Made by a program: the position numbers and the translations under genes
In this document: one piece after another, positions 1-12,729 of the stretch
Numbering within the stretch: the first letter of the stretch is position 1
How the letters are laid out: each line of letters starts with the position of its first letter
NCBI GenBank assembly: GCA_003952965.2
Contig: CM025853.1
Location: forward strand, 21,886,650 to 21,950,649
Length of the DNA: 64,000 nt
From: Morella rubra
Taxonomy: Eukaryota > Streptophyta > Magnoliopsida > Fagales > Myricaceae
Direction of reading: 5' to 3'
Notes under the pieces: generated by a model
Databases searched by the model: none
What the model was told of the DNA's origin: nothing
Seen by the model: the letters and a program-made list of their open reading frames with translations, nothing else

Positions 1-1463
1 TTGAGGAGTCTAAAATTTTAATAACATTAAACACATTTCACAAATTTTAATAAATTTTATACTTTTATACATATATTTCACATTTTTTACAAATTTTAAC
101 ATTCAAAAAATTTTCAAAATTTTCAAAATATTCTTTAAATTTTTGATAAACAGACGCCTCTCAATCTCGTCACTGTCACTTTTGTCTAGATGGTATTTCG
201 GTAAAAGCCTTTCGTACCAGGGGTCTTGCTGACAGAGGATTCAGGATATTTGCAAATCATTGTCATTGAACGATCTCTGCTAGTATTTGGGCTTTGGAGA
301 TTGAAATAATAAATTTTACCCGAAAGTTGTCAAATCCTCTGAAAGTATAGTGTCTGAGGTGCTCTTGTCAAAAAATCTAAAAGCCTTACCTACCATATCT
401 CCAAAAAGCAGCCTCTTTTCCTCTGTTGTGTTCAGGTTGTGTAAAATGATTTCGAAACCTACTCCGACCCTATATAGTCGAATCGGTCAGAGTCTCCAAA
501 AAATTATATTTGTCTCTTTTAAATCATAGGGTATTTGGGCCTTTTGAGTTAAAGGATAAAAAAAACTTACAAAGTGTTAAAATCTATTAAGAAAAAAAAT
601 TATTATTTGACTTAGTGGTACAACAAAAATTCTGGATTACGTAGGTTCGATTCCAAAGCAGCTTCAATTGATCGGAGTCTATTTACACTTAGTCGGAGTC
701 GGATATTACCTTTTGACTCCAATTAAGTCAGTGAACACCCTAGCTGTGTTGTGTACGGGGTTTTACATCTCTGTGGGATAGGTCAGTTCTAGAACTTGAA
801 ATAGGACCACAAAATCACATTTCAGGGTAGTGAATTGGGTTCGCATTTGTTGTCCTACCCAAAAGCCAACCGACAAATCACTCCCAAGGATGTGACCACG
901 TGAATCTACTACCCTCGGTGGCATCAAACTAAAGATCCTCACTCATAACATAATCAGTTTTTGCTAAATTATTCAAACCCCTCTCTCTTCCTCTCTGCTT
1001 TTAGTGGTCTCCGCAATTACATTCTAGGTGGAGGGTCACCTGTGGGAGTTGACATGATTGGGAACCCAACTCACAAGAAAAGCCCACCTCACCACCCTTT
1101 TTCACAAGCACTCAATAGAAAAAGGATTCATCCGAACAATCCAAGAAGAAAGTAAAATCAAATTTCAAACCTTCAATGGGCACCCATGTTTAAAAAATTA
1201 CAAATAAAAGTCTTGTCGACATAGAAAATTAACCAGCATAAGCGGATCCATCGTGACTGTTGACAACCAAATATGCTCCAGCTGCACTACAACATTCTAG
1301 AAGCTCTAAGCTCCATTTGAGTGCAAAATCTTTCTTTTTCCTGCTTGACTGTATGAGATAGAGACGGTGACAAAGAGGGTGCCTTTTTATTTATTTCTCC
1401 TCCTTAATTACTTTGTGAGAGGAGTTGAACAGTGCTTTGAAGGTCGGAAAGCAATGGGTTTAA
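1..1463. other. Intergenic DNA downstream of pirin
   Basis: AT-rich sequence with no recognisable coding region. The first 150 bases are a run of short A/T-rich words like those in the dispersed repeats elsewhere in the window. A tRNA-like stretch near 610-665 was considered and not called. The right end should hold the 3' UTR of the pirin gene, which is transcribed leftwards. Confidence 0.5.
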
Positions 1464-3326
1464 CTATTGAGATCTCCAGTTTCTGGCCATTTCAAACCCA
1501 TTTCTGGAATAGTGGTAGTCCTCGAGGGTCCTGTCGATTTCAGCTTGTGTGTTCATCACAAAAGGCCCGTGCTGATATACTGGTTCGTTTAGCGGCTGCC
1601 CTGCTACCAGCACAAATCTCAGTGTATCTGAAGACCTGTTCCACACACTTAGACCATCTCCTGGACCCAGAACCAGGACATGGTGAGCTGCCACAGGGGA
1701 TGAGTTTGGGATGCCAAAGACCCCTTTCCCTTCAATTATGTAGACGAAGGAATTCCATGATTCTGGGATACTCTGATGCACCTGAGCTCTGGGTTCTAAG
1801 GTGAAATCCAGATACATGGTTGGAGTTCGGGTGTAAACCGGAGATCGGACTCCCATGGATTCTCCTGCTATAATTCGAACCTCGACACCATCCCCCTCTG
1901 CCCTTTTTATGTCCTCACTTAGAAGTTCTTGATACCTTGGCTCAATCCTGAAAATAAAAAGCAGGATCCTAGTAAGTTCATGACAGGTTCACTGTTTAAT
2001 TCTAAATGCTAATTATTAATATTGTGACTCAAAAAATCAGCTAGCATGAAAATGAATGCAGCTCTTTTAGTTCATTCAGAAATTACTGTACACACACGTC
2101 TGGGGAGAAGCTGGCTACTGGGGCTAATGCACATGCATTATGAGTAATTGACAACTTAAAATTTTTGGAAACAAGGTCAGTGCAAAAGGAAGAATAATTC
2201 TTACATTTTGTCTCTGGAGGATAAATTGATCCAAAGCTGTAAACCCTTTGAAGTTCCCTCTCCTGCAGGCATTTCAGAGTGGATAATTCCTCTACCTGCT
2301 GTCATCCACTGCACAAAAACCACATGAAACAAAGACGAAGAGTGTCCTTACATAAAAGTCATGCATAAAGTTTTCTACCTATTTTCAAAAGATAAGTTAT
2401 TGGAACTGATATTGATGAATCCAACAGATATGACATACCTGCACATCACCGGGACCAATAGTACCCTTATGGCCTGCAAAATCTTGATGAGTAATTCCTC
2501 CCTAGAATCCAAAAAACAGAACTTTAGTTCTTAGCAGTTCAATCTCCAAATAGTCAACTGATAGAATAGCTTTGAGACAAGTGTACCTGAAACATGTATG
2601 TTACAGTCTCGAATCCTGTAGAAGAGAATTGATATCAGAATCTAGAGCACAGATATGACACAAATTAAACAACCAGAAACAATCATGAGCATTTTAGTAT
2701 GAATGCAGAACAGAACCTCTGTGTGGATGATCAGGAAATCCCGCAGGAGGAGTCACTGCAATATCAAACAGCCCACAATCTTAAAACAAAATGCATCAAA
2801 CAAAGACAAACTTTCAACTGAATAAGATCTGGATAGAATCATGTGCACCTGAAAAATCATCCAACATCAAAAATGGATCCAGAGTCTTCAATTCGCGGCT
2901 GAGCATCGATCCCCAACAAAAAGAACGCACAACAGAGTCAACCCCAGATGATGTAAACTAGAGAACAGAAAGACCATAAACAGAGCAATTGAATCTTCCC
3001 TCCATAGAATGAATGCCCAGAGGCCAAAAACCCAAGAAAACAAGAACCCATGAATTAAAATTGATCGATAAAACTTAAAAACAGAAGAGGCCAAAGAAAT
3101 GCAACCAATACCTTCCAATGCATCTCCTGACAACAGCACCATCTCCCTCGTGTTGAGGTTTTCCCTGGACCTTCTTGACCACCAATCTGGGTCTGTCAAA
3201 AGAAGAAGCTTGATCCGATTCAGACATGATATTTCGGATTAAGGTAGGGACTCTGACTCTGATGTCGTTGGCTCTGCTTGTCAGTGGCTCCCTGTTGAAC
3301 AGTAGCTTGTGGTTTATAGCTCTCAT
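1464..3326 (-). CDS. PRN: Pirin-like cupin protein, 7 exons
   Basis: Exons in coding order are 3326-3112, 2898-2849, 2755-2717, 2615-2587, 2501-2439, 2308-2205 and 1947-1464. All junctions are GT..AG and the frame is kept. Two in-frame starts are possible: ATG at 3326 gives 327 aa, ATG at 3227 gives 294 aa. Plant pirins are about 290 aa, so the inner start (MSESDQ..) is the safer choice; the outer one adds 33 basic residues that could be an organelle-targeting peptide. In the 294-aa form the iron-binding residues of the N-terminal cupin are present: His65 and His67 in DHPHRGFE, His109 and Glu111 in IIHSEMP. The C-terminal exon carries the second cupin (SPVYTRTPT.., HVLVLGPGD) and ends in the usual plant tail GFEMARNWRSQ. 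Pirins are iron-dependent nuclear/cytosolic proteins; Arabidopsis PRN1 interacts with the G-alpha subunit and affects germination and light responses, and some pirins have quercetinase activity. The function here is inferred from the family. Confidence 0.95.
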
Positions 3327-3327
3327 A

Positions 3328-4484
3328 AGCGTCTTTATGCTTGCCTTTTGTGCGTATGGCTTTTTCTAAAATCTAATCTTCGTCTCTCTATTTATATCTA
3401 ACGAATGTGGAGAAGAAGAAGAAAGAGTAAGGAAGAGAGAGGAGCGGCCTTGGGTTGGTTGGCTCTGACACAAGGAAGTTGGAGGCGTGAGGGGAAACTT
3501 TGGGTGGAGACCCACTTTCCATCCTTGGACCAATTATAATGATGATGTCAAGCTCGTGTCATCATGATGGAGGCCTTGCCCTTGTCCCAAATATCTCACT
3601 GGTCAATGTTCACACCTTCAGTTTTCGCTTCCCCTCCTTATTTCTTGTGTTTTTTTATTTTTCAATCACGCAGATATCAAATTTTATTGCTAACGGCGGT
3701 GGCTTCCTTTTCATTTGTTTGATTTGGTCTCTCTTATATTTTTATTATTCCCACATTATTTGAATAGCTAAACACCATAATGAACGTGGATATGATATAG
3801 TTATAAGTGCATATTTTTAGAAAGAAAAAAACATCATACATTACTCTACAACATTTAGTGTTACTTGTCTTATAGTGTAGATCTTATAACATTTAATTTA
3901 ATGTATGATGTGTTCTTTTTTTTCTATCATCCAATTCATACAAAATTAGAGAACATTCAAATTCTTGTGCAATATATAAGTTTCCCTTGTCTGATTTCGT
4001 TGCATGTTTCCTCATTAATGAGTATCAATAGGCACATGAGCCAGCAACGTAACAGAAGTTTTTTCTTTTTTTTTGGGGGGTATATATAATTTGAAGAAAC
4101 CCAACTGAAGTTTCTTCTTCTGGAACTTGGTATTATATAAAAAGGCTTCTGGCGTGGTTCTGTCTTTCGTCGTGTCCGTTTCCGCCACTTGGAACATTTA
4201 TAACAATGATGTAATGCTAACAACTATCTTACAGAAACCGCAATTATTTTCAACCACAATTTTGTCTTACCCATCTTATCCACCTGTCGGTGTGATCACA
4301 GATTATTTCTTAATTCGGATTCCAAATTATGCTAAAAATTAATAATTTTAATAACTTCACCTTCCGCACAATTAAAGTTTAAACTATCAAAAAATAATAA
4401 ACTTTAAAATTTTATAAAATGTTATAATTAAATAGTTAACTCTTAATATTAGAAATAATATTATAATCAATCTATAAGATTTGA
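3328..4484. other. Pirin 5' flank and intergenic DNA
   Basis: The 5' leader and promoter of the leftward pirin gene should lie within 3328-3500. The rest is AT-rich with no supported gene; short reading frames here lack codon bias and homology I can recognise. Confidence 0.4.
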
Positions 4485-4885
4485 TATGAATTATCATCAT
4501 ATAAAATATTTGGTTTTAACATAAAATATTATCAAGATCTTAGTTATTTAAATTTAAATGTAGTAATATTTTTATTTTATTTTTTAGATTCATAATACAA
4601 AATACAACCTATTTTATGTAAAAATACATTGAACTACTTAAATTTTTGTTTCTACTTAAGTGGTTTAGAAGATCCACTTCTACGATAAAAGTCTTTTAAG
4701 GTTGTATTTTATATTAAGAGTTCATACAAATTAAAGTCTCTATTTATAGAAAAAATATAAAGTATTATAAAAATATATTTTTATATTTAAATTTAAATTT
4801 CTAATATCTTGACAATATTTCACATTAAAACTGAATATTTAATATCATGATAATATCATAAAATATTTTATAGATGATTATGATA
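4485..4885. mobile_element. AT-rich foldback (MITE-like) element
   Basis: The stretch is a long imperfect palindrome centred near 4670. The left arm (about 4490-4615) and the reverse complement of the right arm (about 4690-4885) share the same word order: ataaaatatt, tattatcaagat against tattgtcaagat, then atttaaatttaaat, then aaaatacaacct. No coding capacity is present. Such structures are typical of MITEs or foldback elements. I could not fix the ends or a target-site duplication, so the superfamily is open. Confidence 0.5.
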
Positions 4886-7800
4886 TTATCTTTAACAGAA
4901 AATTATATATCTAATTTCTTTTTAAAAGTTCGACGAGAAAGTTGGTTATACCGAGCATAACTCATTAATATTTGAGATTTGATAAAAATATATATATATT
5001 ATAGCAAAACTAGAGAGGATATCACGAATGTTGATATATTTTAATAATTTTAAATTAACATTTTAAAAAATATATATATAATCGGAGACAAAGGGAAAGT
5101 GTGAAATGAAATTGCACATGTTTTGAAGATTTGTCCCGAGAGGGGGGAAAAGTCATGGGAGTCTTCGTGGGTGATCTGTCATGCCTGACTGTTCTTCTTG
5201 CAGGCCAACTTGTCTGTTTTCACGTGTTTGTCCGCAGTTAGAAGAGCCTATAAAGGCTAAAGATGAGAGGTCCTCTATTTTTGGAATTATGCAGTTGGAA
5301 TCCATAATCCAAGACCAGAAAAGCCTCTGCCTTTTCGACCTAATCCTAATGACATCCATCATACGTAGGCCTTGCGTTTGCCTCTTCAACAACAAACGAC
5401 GTTGACAACAAACGACGTTGACCTCCGCCTCAATATTATATATTTATATCTGCTTTTCTTTTCTTTTCTTTTGTAATCTTATATCTGCTTTTCTTATTGA
5501 TGGAAAAGGATGACTTTGGAACCTCGTGGCAATCGAGGAAAAGGCAGCCACCTATCTTTATCATATATATATATATATATATTATGTACGCATTCAGACC
5601 TTTCACTTTTGCTTACCCAAAAAAACAAACATTTATTTCACCCAAAAATATTTCTTTATCAATTTTTTTTTTAAAAAAAAAAACACCAAAATCATGGTTG
5701 GAAAGCTTTATCTTCACATGGGTCAGGTTCAGAAGTACGAATCAGTGGGACGATTTTAAAGGCATTGACTCTATTTGATAAGCTTATTAGGGATTTGGAT
5801 TGTTATCTCTTAACTTCTGGATTTTCCCAATGAATAAATCCCCTTTTCATTTCAAGGGGAACGAGAGAGATTATAGGAGAGAATCTGCTAAACCAAAGAA
5901 AAGTTTTTTTTTTTTTCTTTTTTTGATAAGCATCTCAATTTTACGGTAAATCATAATTCGAAAAGTCATCTACATGTGTTTGAGATATATTGTGACGTTA
6001 AGTCTACCAAATACAATTAAATTGAATTAGACATGTTCGAACTTAATGTATAAGAAGTAGTTTGGTCATTGACCATATGAAATAGGACAATATTAGTCTT
6101 TTATGCACAAGAGTCAATTTATTATTAAATAACTAAGGATGGCATTATATATTTATTTGGACGTGAGAGTGTGATAGTCACAAGTTTTGGTTCTTTACTT
6201 TAATGATAGATTAAACATTTTTCAGTTTCTGAGTTATTATTTTATACCAATCTACATATTACAAGTAATTTATGTACACAACAGAGCCTGATGAATTACA
6301 ATGCCCTCGAGATTGGGATAGAATTGCCTTCTTTCACATAGAACAAGTAATCTCCACAATCGTTTCAACTATTCAATAGATCAATATATGCTCTTAAAAG
6401 AGAAACAAAAAATGCCAAAAATATATTACCCTTTAGTTCATCTTTCCAAAGAATAAAATCCTGGACAGATTTCTTAATCATGCAAAAGCTGCAGACGGCT
6501 ACAATCTTGGATTCCTTAGAAAAATTTGACTCAGCACAACCGTACAACACAGATCTTAGAGTTTTTTTTATTTCTAAAATGATAATTTTACACTCACAAA
6601 ATTGTCACAGCAGAAAAAAAAAATTATGAAAAAAAATTAATAGAGAATGGGTGCAATATGATAAAAATAATAATTTTAAATATAAAGTATCAAAATCACT
6701 ATAATTGAAATATGCAAAATATATTTATTTTCAGTAAATATCTTCCTTTTTAAGCAGACTTACTACTTAATTCAATAAATAAAGAATTGAGCTGAAAATC
6801 CAATCTGTAATCTGATCAGTCAAGCAAAATTCTCCAGAATAATTTGCCTTCGTCTCAATCCAGGAGTATGTTTGTTTGTGTTTCTGAAAATATTTTTTTA
6901 GAATAAAATAATTTTTTTTTTCAATTTGAGTATTCGTGAGAGTAGTGGATGGTAGAGAATTTCTAGCGCGCATGATTTGATGGGCAATATCTGTCAACCG
7001 TTATTGATTTCCTTCCCAAATTATATCCCGGAGTTGCTGTTTGACCGGGTCAAGAGTTTTCCACTACTTTATCATTTCGATTGTCGAGTGTGGTCCGAAG
7101 TAGCCCCTGGCGGCTTTTGAATACATAAACAGAAAGCCGGCCGAGTGTTATAAATTGGGCCTAGCTCTGTAGGTCGATCCAATAAGTGGGCCGATCCAAC
7201 AATAATAATTTATTTATCCCGTGCTTTTGGTTTTTCCAAGCCATCGTTCTTTTTAGTTCATTACATATAACATCTGAAAATGCTAATTAGATGAAAAAAT
7301 ATGCAACTGATCATTTAAAATTAATGAGTAGAAATTATGAAACTCTTACCTTCTCAAAATTTTCGGTAATGTTAAAAAACCCCAAGAAACTTCGACTTAT
7401 TTTCCTGATTTTTTTTAAATAATCAAATTTTGAAAAATAATTTTTTTTCCTTGAACCACATGAGCACCTATCCTCGTTGATATTGACTTAAAAATTTTAT
7501 GAGAGAACTGAATTCAAATCTTGGCATTTTCAAGCTGAACTTATTATAAAGTTATTTTTTTTTCTCTTTTTTTGGCGGAAATAGATAACAAGCTAGTGGT
7601 TGGTGGTTCTAAGAATATATTTCTTAAAGAACAGAAAATGGAGGATCTAATATCACTAAGCTTAAATCTATCCAAGCAAAGTGGGCAGAATCCCACCATG
7701 GTCATGATGATTTTCACCCAATTTGACAAAAGAGTATATAATCCGATCCATAAATAAATGAAAATCTAGTGTGTGTATATTACGTGGTTGGAGGGTGGAT

Positions 7801-8470
7801 TGCCAATTGAATTCAATTAGCAACCCACGACTGAGAAAGGAACACAAATGAACTTTTTTCCCATGTCCCATATGGATGCACTCATAGCCGATGTAAATGG
7901 GCAAAGAAGTCAGCTCTTGGGTCCTCATTAAAAAAACTGCATTTGATTTTTGAGAACTTGTTGAGGTCAACTTCTCGAAGCTTCGGTGGTGATTCCACTA
8001 TATGTAATAGTGGGGATTGACAAAGAATTCAACTCGTTGACTTTGAGAAACTTCTCGAAGCCTAGCAGAATCAGACTATTATTTATTTAATTATTTAATA
8101 AAGCAATGCATTAGTAAATTAGTAGAATCCCAGAAAACTACTATTTGATTTCTCATTCTTTTACTCCTTTAGACATCATAATATAAGGAGCTAGGCGATT
8201 GCCCAAGGGCCCAAAGCCTATAAGACCCGAGGGCCTAACTAGGCAACGTGGAAACTGCCGAGCCCAGTCCGCCTTGGTCGGTTTGGGTCAGGCCCGTCGG
8301 TCTCAGCCCAAACTGAAGGCCCCTACCCAAAAGGGGCAACAACTATTCTATTTGTTGTCTATTGGGGTAAATCGACAACTGTACGGAATAGTTTTAGGCC
8401 TGCTATTCAACAAAAGATCCTCTAAAAGTAGCTGAACCACAACAAACAAGAAGAGGAATTGAAGAGCCAA
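4886..8470. other. Intergenic DNA
   Basis: No gene was supported. Notable bits: a less AT-rich island at 5100-5420 that ends in a doubled 17-base word (acaacaaacgacgttga, 5387-5420), a (TA)n microsatellite at 5564-5582, and a GC-rich patch at 8190-8330 built of short repeated words (gggcc, aggcc). None could be tied to a known family. Confidence 0.4.
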
Positions 8471-8471
8471 G

Positions 8472-8498
8472 AAAAAAAAAAAAAAAAAAAAAAAAAAA
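8472..8498. repeat. Poly(A) tract
   Basis: An uninterrupted run of about 27 A on the plus strand, some 290 bp beyond the NTR stop codon. It could be a retroposed tail or simple slippage; neither can be shown. Confidence 0.8.
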
Positions 8499-8788
8499 GA
8501 GAGAAAATGATAAGACCAGCTTGATTAAAAACCCTCCAAGTGGCATACAAAATGCAAAAATTAGCACTACGATTTCCAGACTATCAAGCAACCATGCAAC
8601 AAAACTAGATCCAATTCAATATAAAGTAATGATCCTTTGGTGCATCCAGCGATTACATTCCAAAATATCCTCTCCTTTTTCTGACCATCCTACAGTGTCC
8701 GTGAATAAAACAATTCTTTGTCTAACTCTATCCTTCTCGCCTAAATATTACTGTAGTGCCTCCTAAATCCAAGGAACACCACAGATAG

Positions 8789-11327
8789 TCAATCACTTTT
8801 ACCTTCCTGGGATCCAAACTCTTGTAAATAGTGTTCTGCATCCAATGCTGCCATGCAACCTGAATCACCAAAAACACCCAATCAGGAGATAGGCAATTCC
8901 CTTCAAAGAAACCCCAATATTGGTTGGAAGGAACATGTTTAACACAAAAACTGTCAATGCTATGACCACTATTACAATGAAAGCCAACACTAACAGGGTC
9001 TCTACGGAATAGTCAATAACAAGAACCAAACACAAAACAAGCAGCAGCCTTTCTCTCCCAATCTTGGAACCAAACTATCTATGGAAAGCTCTTAATAGTT
9101 GAATAAGTAAGCTTCTGCCAAAATTGCATTTTTTACTAAGCTTAGATGACAAAAACAGTCCAAGCCTAGTCAAGTATCTAGCGGTATATTCAGCTTGTGA
9201 AATTAAGGTTGTCTTCAATCTTAACGTCAACGAAAAGGAGTTGTATTTCGTACCTCTAAGAAATTAAATTATCCACCGTTAGTCAGTAATGTGGGTTGGC
9301 TTGGATTACTTAGTGTTGCGCGCCTAGGAGGGCAGCATGCTTTGGGATGCAAAGGAGCTATTATCACCCAGCTCCCTAACCTAATGCAGCACCGGATTCA
9401 GACCGCAGGGAACCGTAGCATGGGGGGATGTCTAATCCTTTTGCTGCAGCAAGCCTGGCTAATCGTACGCAGCAGGCTCTGCCCAATCTATCTTAAGCTA
9501 TCAAGCCATCAGCATGACAAGCCATTTTATGATCATCCAAGGGGTCAAAAACAGAGTGAAACGAAAGCATGTCCCAAGATTCAGATTTGTGAATCCTACA
9601 TTCCAAGATCATAGCAAGGCACAAATGGTACTGCTCAAGTATGGGATCCGAAAAGCAAGACATTGAGCCTTCAATATTATATTACTGAGCCAAAATCAGA
9701 TAAACATCAAACTCCTGTAAAATTAAAAAAACCCTCTGAATACCTTACTCCTATTCAAGAAATATTACTTCCTACAAATACCAAGGCACGTCCCGTGTAA
9801 ACATGTAAATAAAAGCAGTTCAGAGTAACTAATGATAATAAATAATGGCTATGACAAAGTTAGATCCAAATTTAAGTTCAAATGCACAACACACAGTAAC
9901 GTCATGTCTTAACATGCTAAGAAATATCTCAGAAGATTATTCCTCCATGTATACAGATGTTTATCCTGCGAAATACATCCAACAGAGAGGACTTAGAAAT
10001 TTATTGTGCGAGAGATCCCCTAGTGTGCTATTGGCCCAAAGACGGCATTATTAATGCAAAGAGTAATATAGATACCAAGGCAAAACAGGTGCACCTAATT
10101 AAAGAACAGTGAACGCAGGAATAAAATTACATAGCCATAATTCACCATAAAGGCCACCGATCCCAAATTCAGGAAAACCAAAATCAATATTAAAATAACG
10201 AAAGAAAGTAACAAACCAGTGCCGGCAGCTGTTACAGCCTGCCTATACTTCTTGTCCTGGACATCTCCGGCGGCAAAAACTCCACGCACGCTGGTAAGTG
10301 TGGTACCTGGCTTTGTGACAACATAACCACCAGAATCGAGTTCCAACTGACCATCCAGGAACTTGGTGGCCGGCTCGTGCCCTATAGCGAAGAATAATCC
10401 GGATACCTTGAGATCCGATACCTCCCCGGTCACTATATCCTTCACTTTCAATCCTCCCAAGAGTCTATTTTGATTATCTTTGTCCCCGTAAGCCTCCACC
10501 ACCACCGAGTTCCACAGCACCTGTATCTTAGGGTTGGTTAAGGCCCTCTGCTGCATAATCTTGGAAGCCCTGAATGCATCTCTTCTGTGGATGATGTAAA
10601 CCATGGACCCGTACTTAGTCAGGAATGTGGCCTCTTCCATGGCCGAATCCCCACCTCCAATGACAGCGAGGGGCTTGTTTCTGAATATTGGGGCTGCACC
10701 ATCGCACACCGCACAAGCCGAAATCCCACGGTTCCAGAAGCCTCCCTGGCCCTCCCCAGATCCCGGGAATTCCAAACGCTTGGCCACGGCGCCGGTGGCA
10801 ACGATGACAGAGTCGGCAATGACGGTCTTGGAATCGGCAAAAACTTTGAAAGGTGTGGTGGAGAAATCGACCTTGTTGACAGTCTCTGTCAGAATCTGGG
10901 TGCCAAAGCGGAGCGACTGGTTGCGACAGCGGTCCATGAGGTCGATTCCGTAGATACCGTCGGGGAAGCCCGGGAAGTTCTCGACGTCGGTGGTGGTGGT
11001 GAGTTGGCCGCCGGGGGCGATGCCGTTGGCCATCCAACCCTCGAAGAGGATGGGCTTCAGCTCGGCGCGGGAAGCGTATATGGCGGCAGTGTGACCGGCT
11101 GGGCCGCTTCCAATGATACAAACCTTCGTTTTGAGAGTCTGTAGGTCATCCATGGCCGAGACAGAAGCAGAGTTGGAAGTCGAAGTGGCGGTGGGGGCCG
11201 AGGAGGCTAGTTTGGGAGAAGCAGAGGCGGCAGCCGCTGCGGAGGCGGTGGTACAGGCCAATCGGACAAAGCTGCGACCTTTTCTGATCAGAGTCGAAAA
11301 CAGCCTGCGTTTCGGGGTATAACTCAT
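8789..11327 (-). CDS. NTR: NADPH-dependent thioredoxin reductase, NTRA/NTRB type
   Basis: Exon 1 is 11327-10217 and exon 2 is 8859-8789, separated by a 1357-bp GT..AG intron; together they encode 393 aa. Exon 2 supplies only the last 23 or so residues ([20 protein letters not shown].., stop at 8791-8789), which match the conserved plant NTR tail. Visible motifs: FAD-binding GSGPAG at 73-78, the redox-active CAVC disulfide at 205-208, NADPH-binding GGGDSA at 224-229 followed by HRRDAFRAS, and the C-terminal GD motif in FAAGDVQD. The enzyme is a FAD homodimer that passes electrons from NADPH to thioredoxin h/o in cytosol and mitochondria. Residues 1-58 are rich in Arg, Ser and Ala and lack acidic residues, like a mitochondrial presequence. 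Met59 ([11 protein letters not shown]..) fits a second start giving the cytosolic form, as known for Arabidopsis NTRA/NTRB. Which of the two paralogues it corresponds to cannot be decided. Confidence 0.96.
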
Positions 11328-11359
11328 ATTTTGCCCTTATCGTGCATCGCTCTCTCATT

Positions 11360-11539
11360 TACTTGCTACCATCTTTATTGTTTATTTATAATTATTATTT
11401 CTCACTCGGAAAGGACTTTGAAAAACTTGTGAGCTACTTCTGCTCCGATGCGCCTTTTTCTGCCCAAAAAAAGGCCCAAACGAAAATTAGTTGATGTATA
11501 AACGTAGCAGACATGACTAGTGGAAGTTCTTTTTCTAAA
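11360..11539. other. NTR upstream region
   Basis: The leader and proximal promoter of the leftward NTR gene should lie here. The sequence is AT-rich and no specific site was recognised. Confidence 0.35.
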
Positions 11540-11915
11540 AAATGGTTAGATTTTTAGTATTTTTGATAGAATTGTAAATATTTATGTAGATTTGAGTTTT
11601 ATAGTTTTTTTGTGTAAATATTGGTGAAAAGCTTTAAAAAGATTTAATTTTTATTGGAGTTTGTAAAAAGTTATAAAGAGATGATTTGAGGTAGTTGTTT
11701 AGTAAAAGATATATTAGAGCTAAGTGAAAAAGTATTGAGAGATAAGATTTGCTATAATTTTTTTTTGAAAAGATATTGAATTTTGTGTTAAAAGTTGTTG
11801 AAGTTTGTGTAAAATAAATTGGCGTTTGTGTAGGATTTTTTAAGATTTTGAATGTTCATTTTGCAAAATTTGTTGAATATATATAAATGTATCTTAGAAT
11901 CCTTTTGTAAACGAA
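11540..11915. repeat. Dispersed A/T-rich repeat, copy 1
   Basis: This 375-bp block is similar along its length to 27784-28155. Shared landmarks, in order, are ttggtgaaaagtttta, ttttttttgaaaa, gttgaagtttgtg against ttaaagtttgtg, ggcgtttgtgtagga against ggtgtttgtatagga, and a common end (tagaatccttttgtaaa against tagaatacttttgcaaa). It is non-coding. It is probably a non-autonomous DNA transposon, but no terminal repeat or target duplication was found. Confidence 0.55.
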
Positions 11916-12645
11916 CATGTTGCCAGTATAGGAAGGAATGAAATCGAACCGACCAATTCCGGTACCCACTGTAATACAATATTTAGTTGCAGTTCCCTTC
12001 AAATATCGAAACAGAATTGGAATTTTTGAAATCGAATCCAGTTTCCATATGTGCTCTTATAAGAACAACAATTTCCATCTGTTTCCTCCAATTTTCTCAA
12101 CAGCCAAATAGTTTGGAGCTTCTAGATAGTAAGTTGAGTTCATTTTTGGAATACACAACAACGTTGTTAAACTTGACTGAAAACCTAAATTTATATTTTC
12201 CAATCTAAGTGGTAAGACATAAATCACAAACCATACAGGTTCTTAAAACCAAAATGCATTGCATGCTAGAGTAAAGTTCTTCCAATATAATCAAATCCAA
12301 CAAAAGTCCCATATTTATAAGCATGTACTAAAAAACAGGAAAGTAGCTTCACAAAATCTTATCCCGACTGGAAAATATGTCAGAAACTGAACTTTTGAAG
12401 GCTAAAAGCCCAGACCGAAGGACACAATAAACTTCCACATTTGTAAAAATCCCTAAAGCCCCAATCTGGACCAATCAAATCCCTATAATTCTAAATTCCG
12501 AAATCATTAATCAACAAACCAAAAAGCATATTGTTCATACCTTAGGATTAGGCCAAGATAGTTAGTAGCAGAGAGAGATATTCTGACTAAAGAGTGACTG
12601 AAAGCTTGAATCGAGATAACGGATTGGACTCCTTAATATGTAGGT

Positions 12646-12700
12646 CATTCACACGCTGAGCCGCCACGTAGGTAGTTGGCGGCAGCTCAGCGTGTGAATG
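12646..12700. repeat. Strong hairpin, 21-bp arms
   Basis: The left arm 12646-12666 (cattcacacgctgagccgcc + a) is the reverse complement of the right arm 12677-12700 except for a 3-base bulge in the right arm. The loop is about 10 bases. It sits directly before a G18 tract. It could be the core of a foldback element or an RNA hairpin; nothing shows transcription. Confidence 0.75.
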
Positions 12701-12711
12701 GAGCCTCCGCC

Positions 12712-12729
12712 GGGGGGGGGGGGGGGGGG
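12712..12729. repeat. G18 homopolymer
   Basis: Eighteen consecutive G on the plus strand in an otherwise AT-rich context. The length is likely to be polymorphic or inexact in the assembly. Confidence 0.85.

Noticed and set aside
605-665. Possible Pol III boxes (ttagtggtacaac.. ggttcgattcc)
   Set aside because: A fair B box, but the A box is poor and no tail or target duplication was found.
1367-1804. 145-codon plus-strand frame over pirin exon 7
   Set aside because: It is the antisense shadow of the conserved pirin C-terminal cupin exon.
10587-11144. Plus-strand open frame of 185 codons opposite NTR exon 1
   Set aside because: It is the antisense shadow of a conserved coding exon and has no family resemblance.
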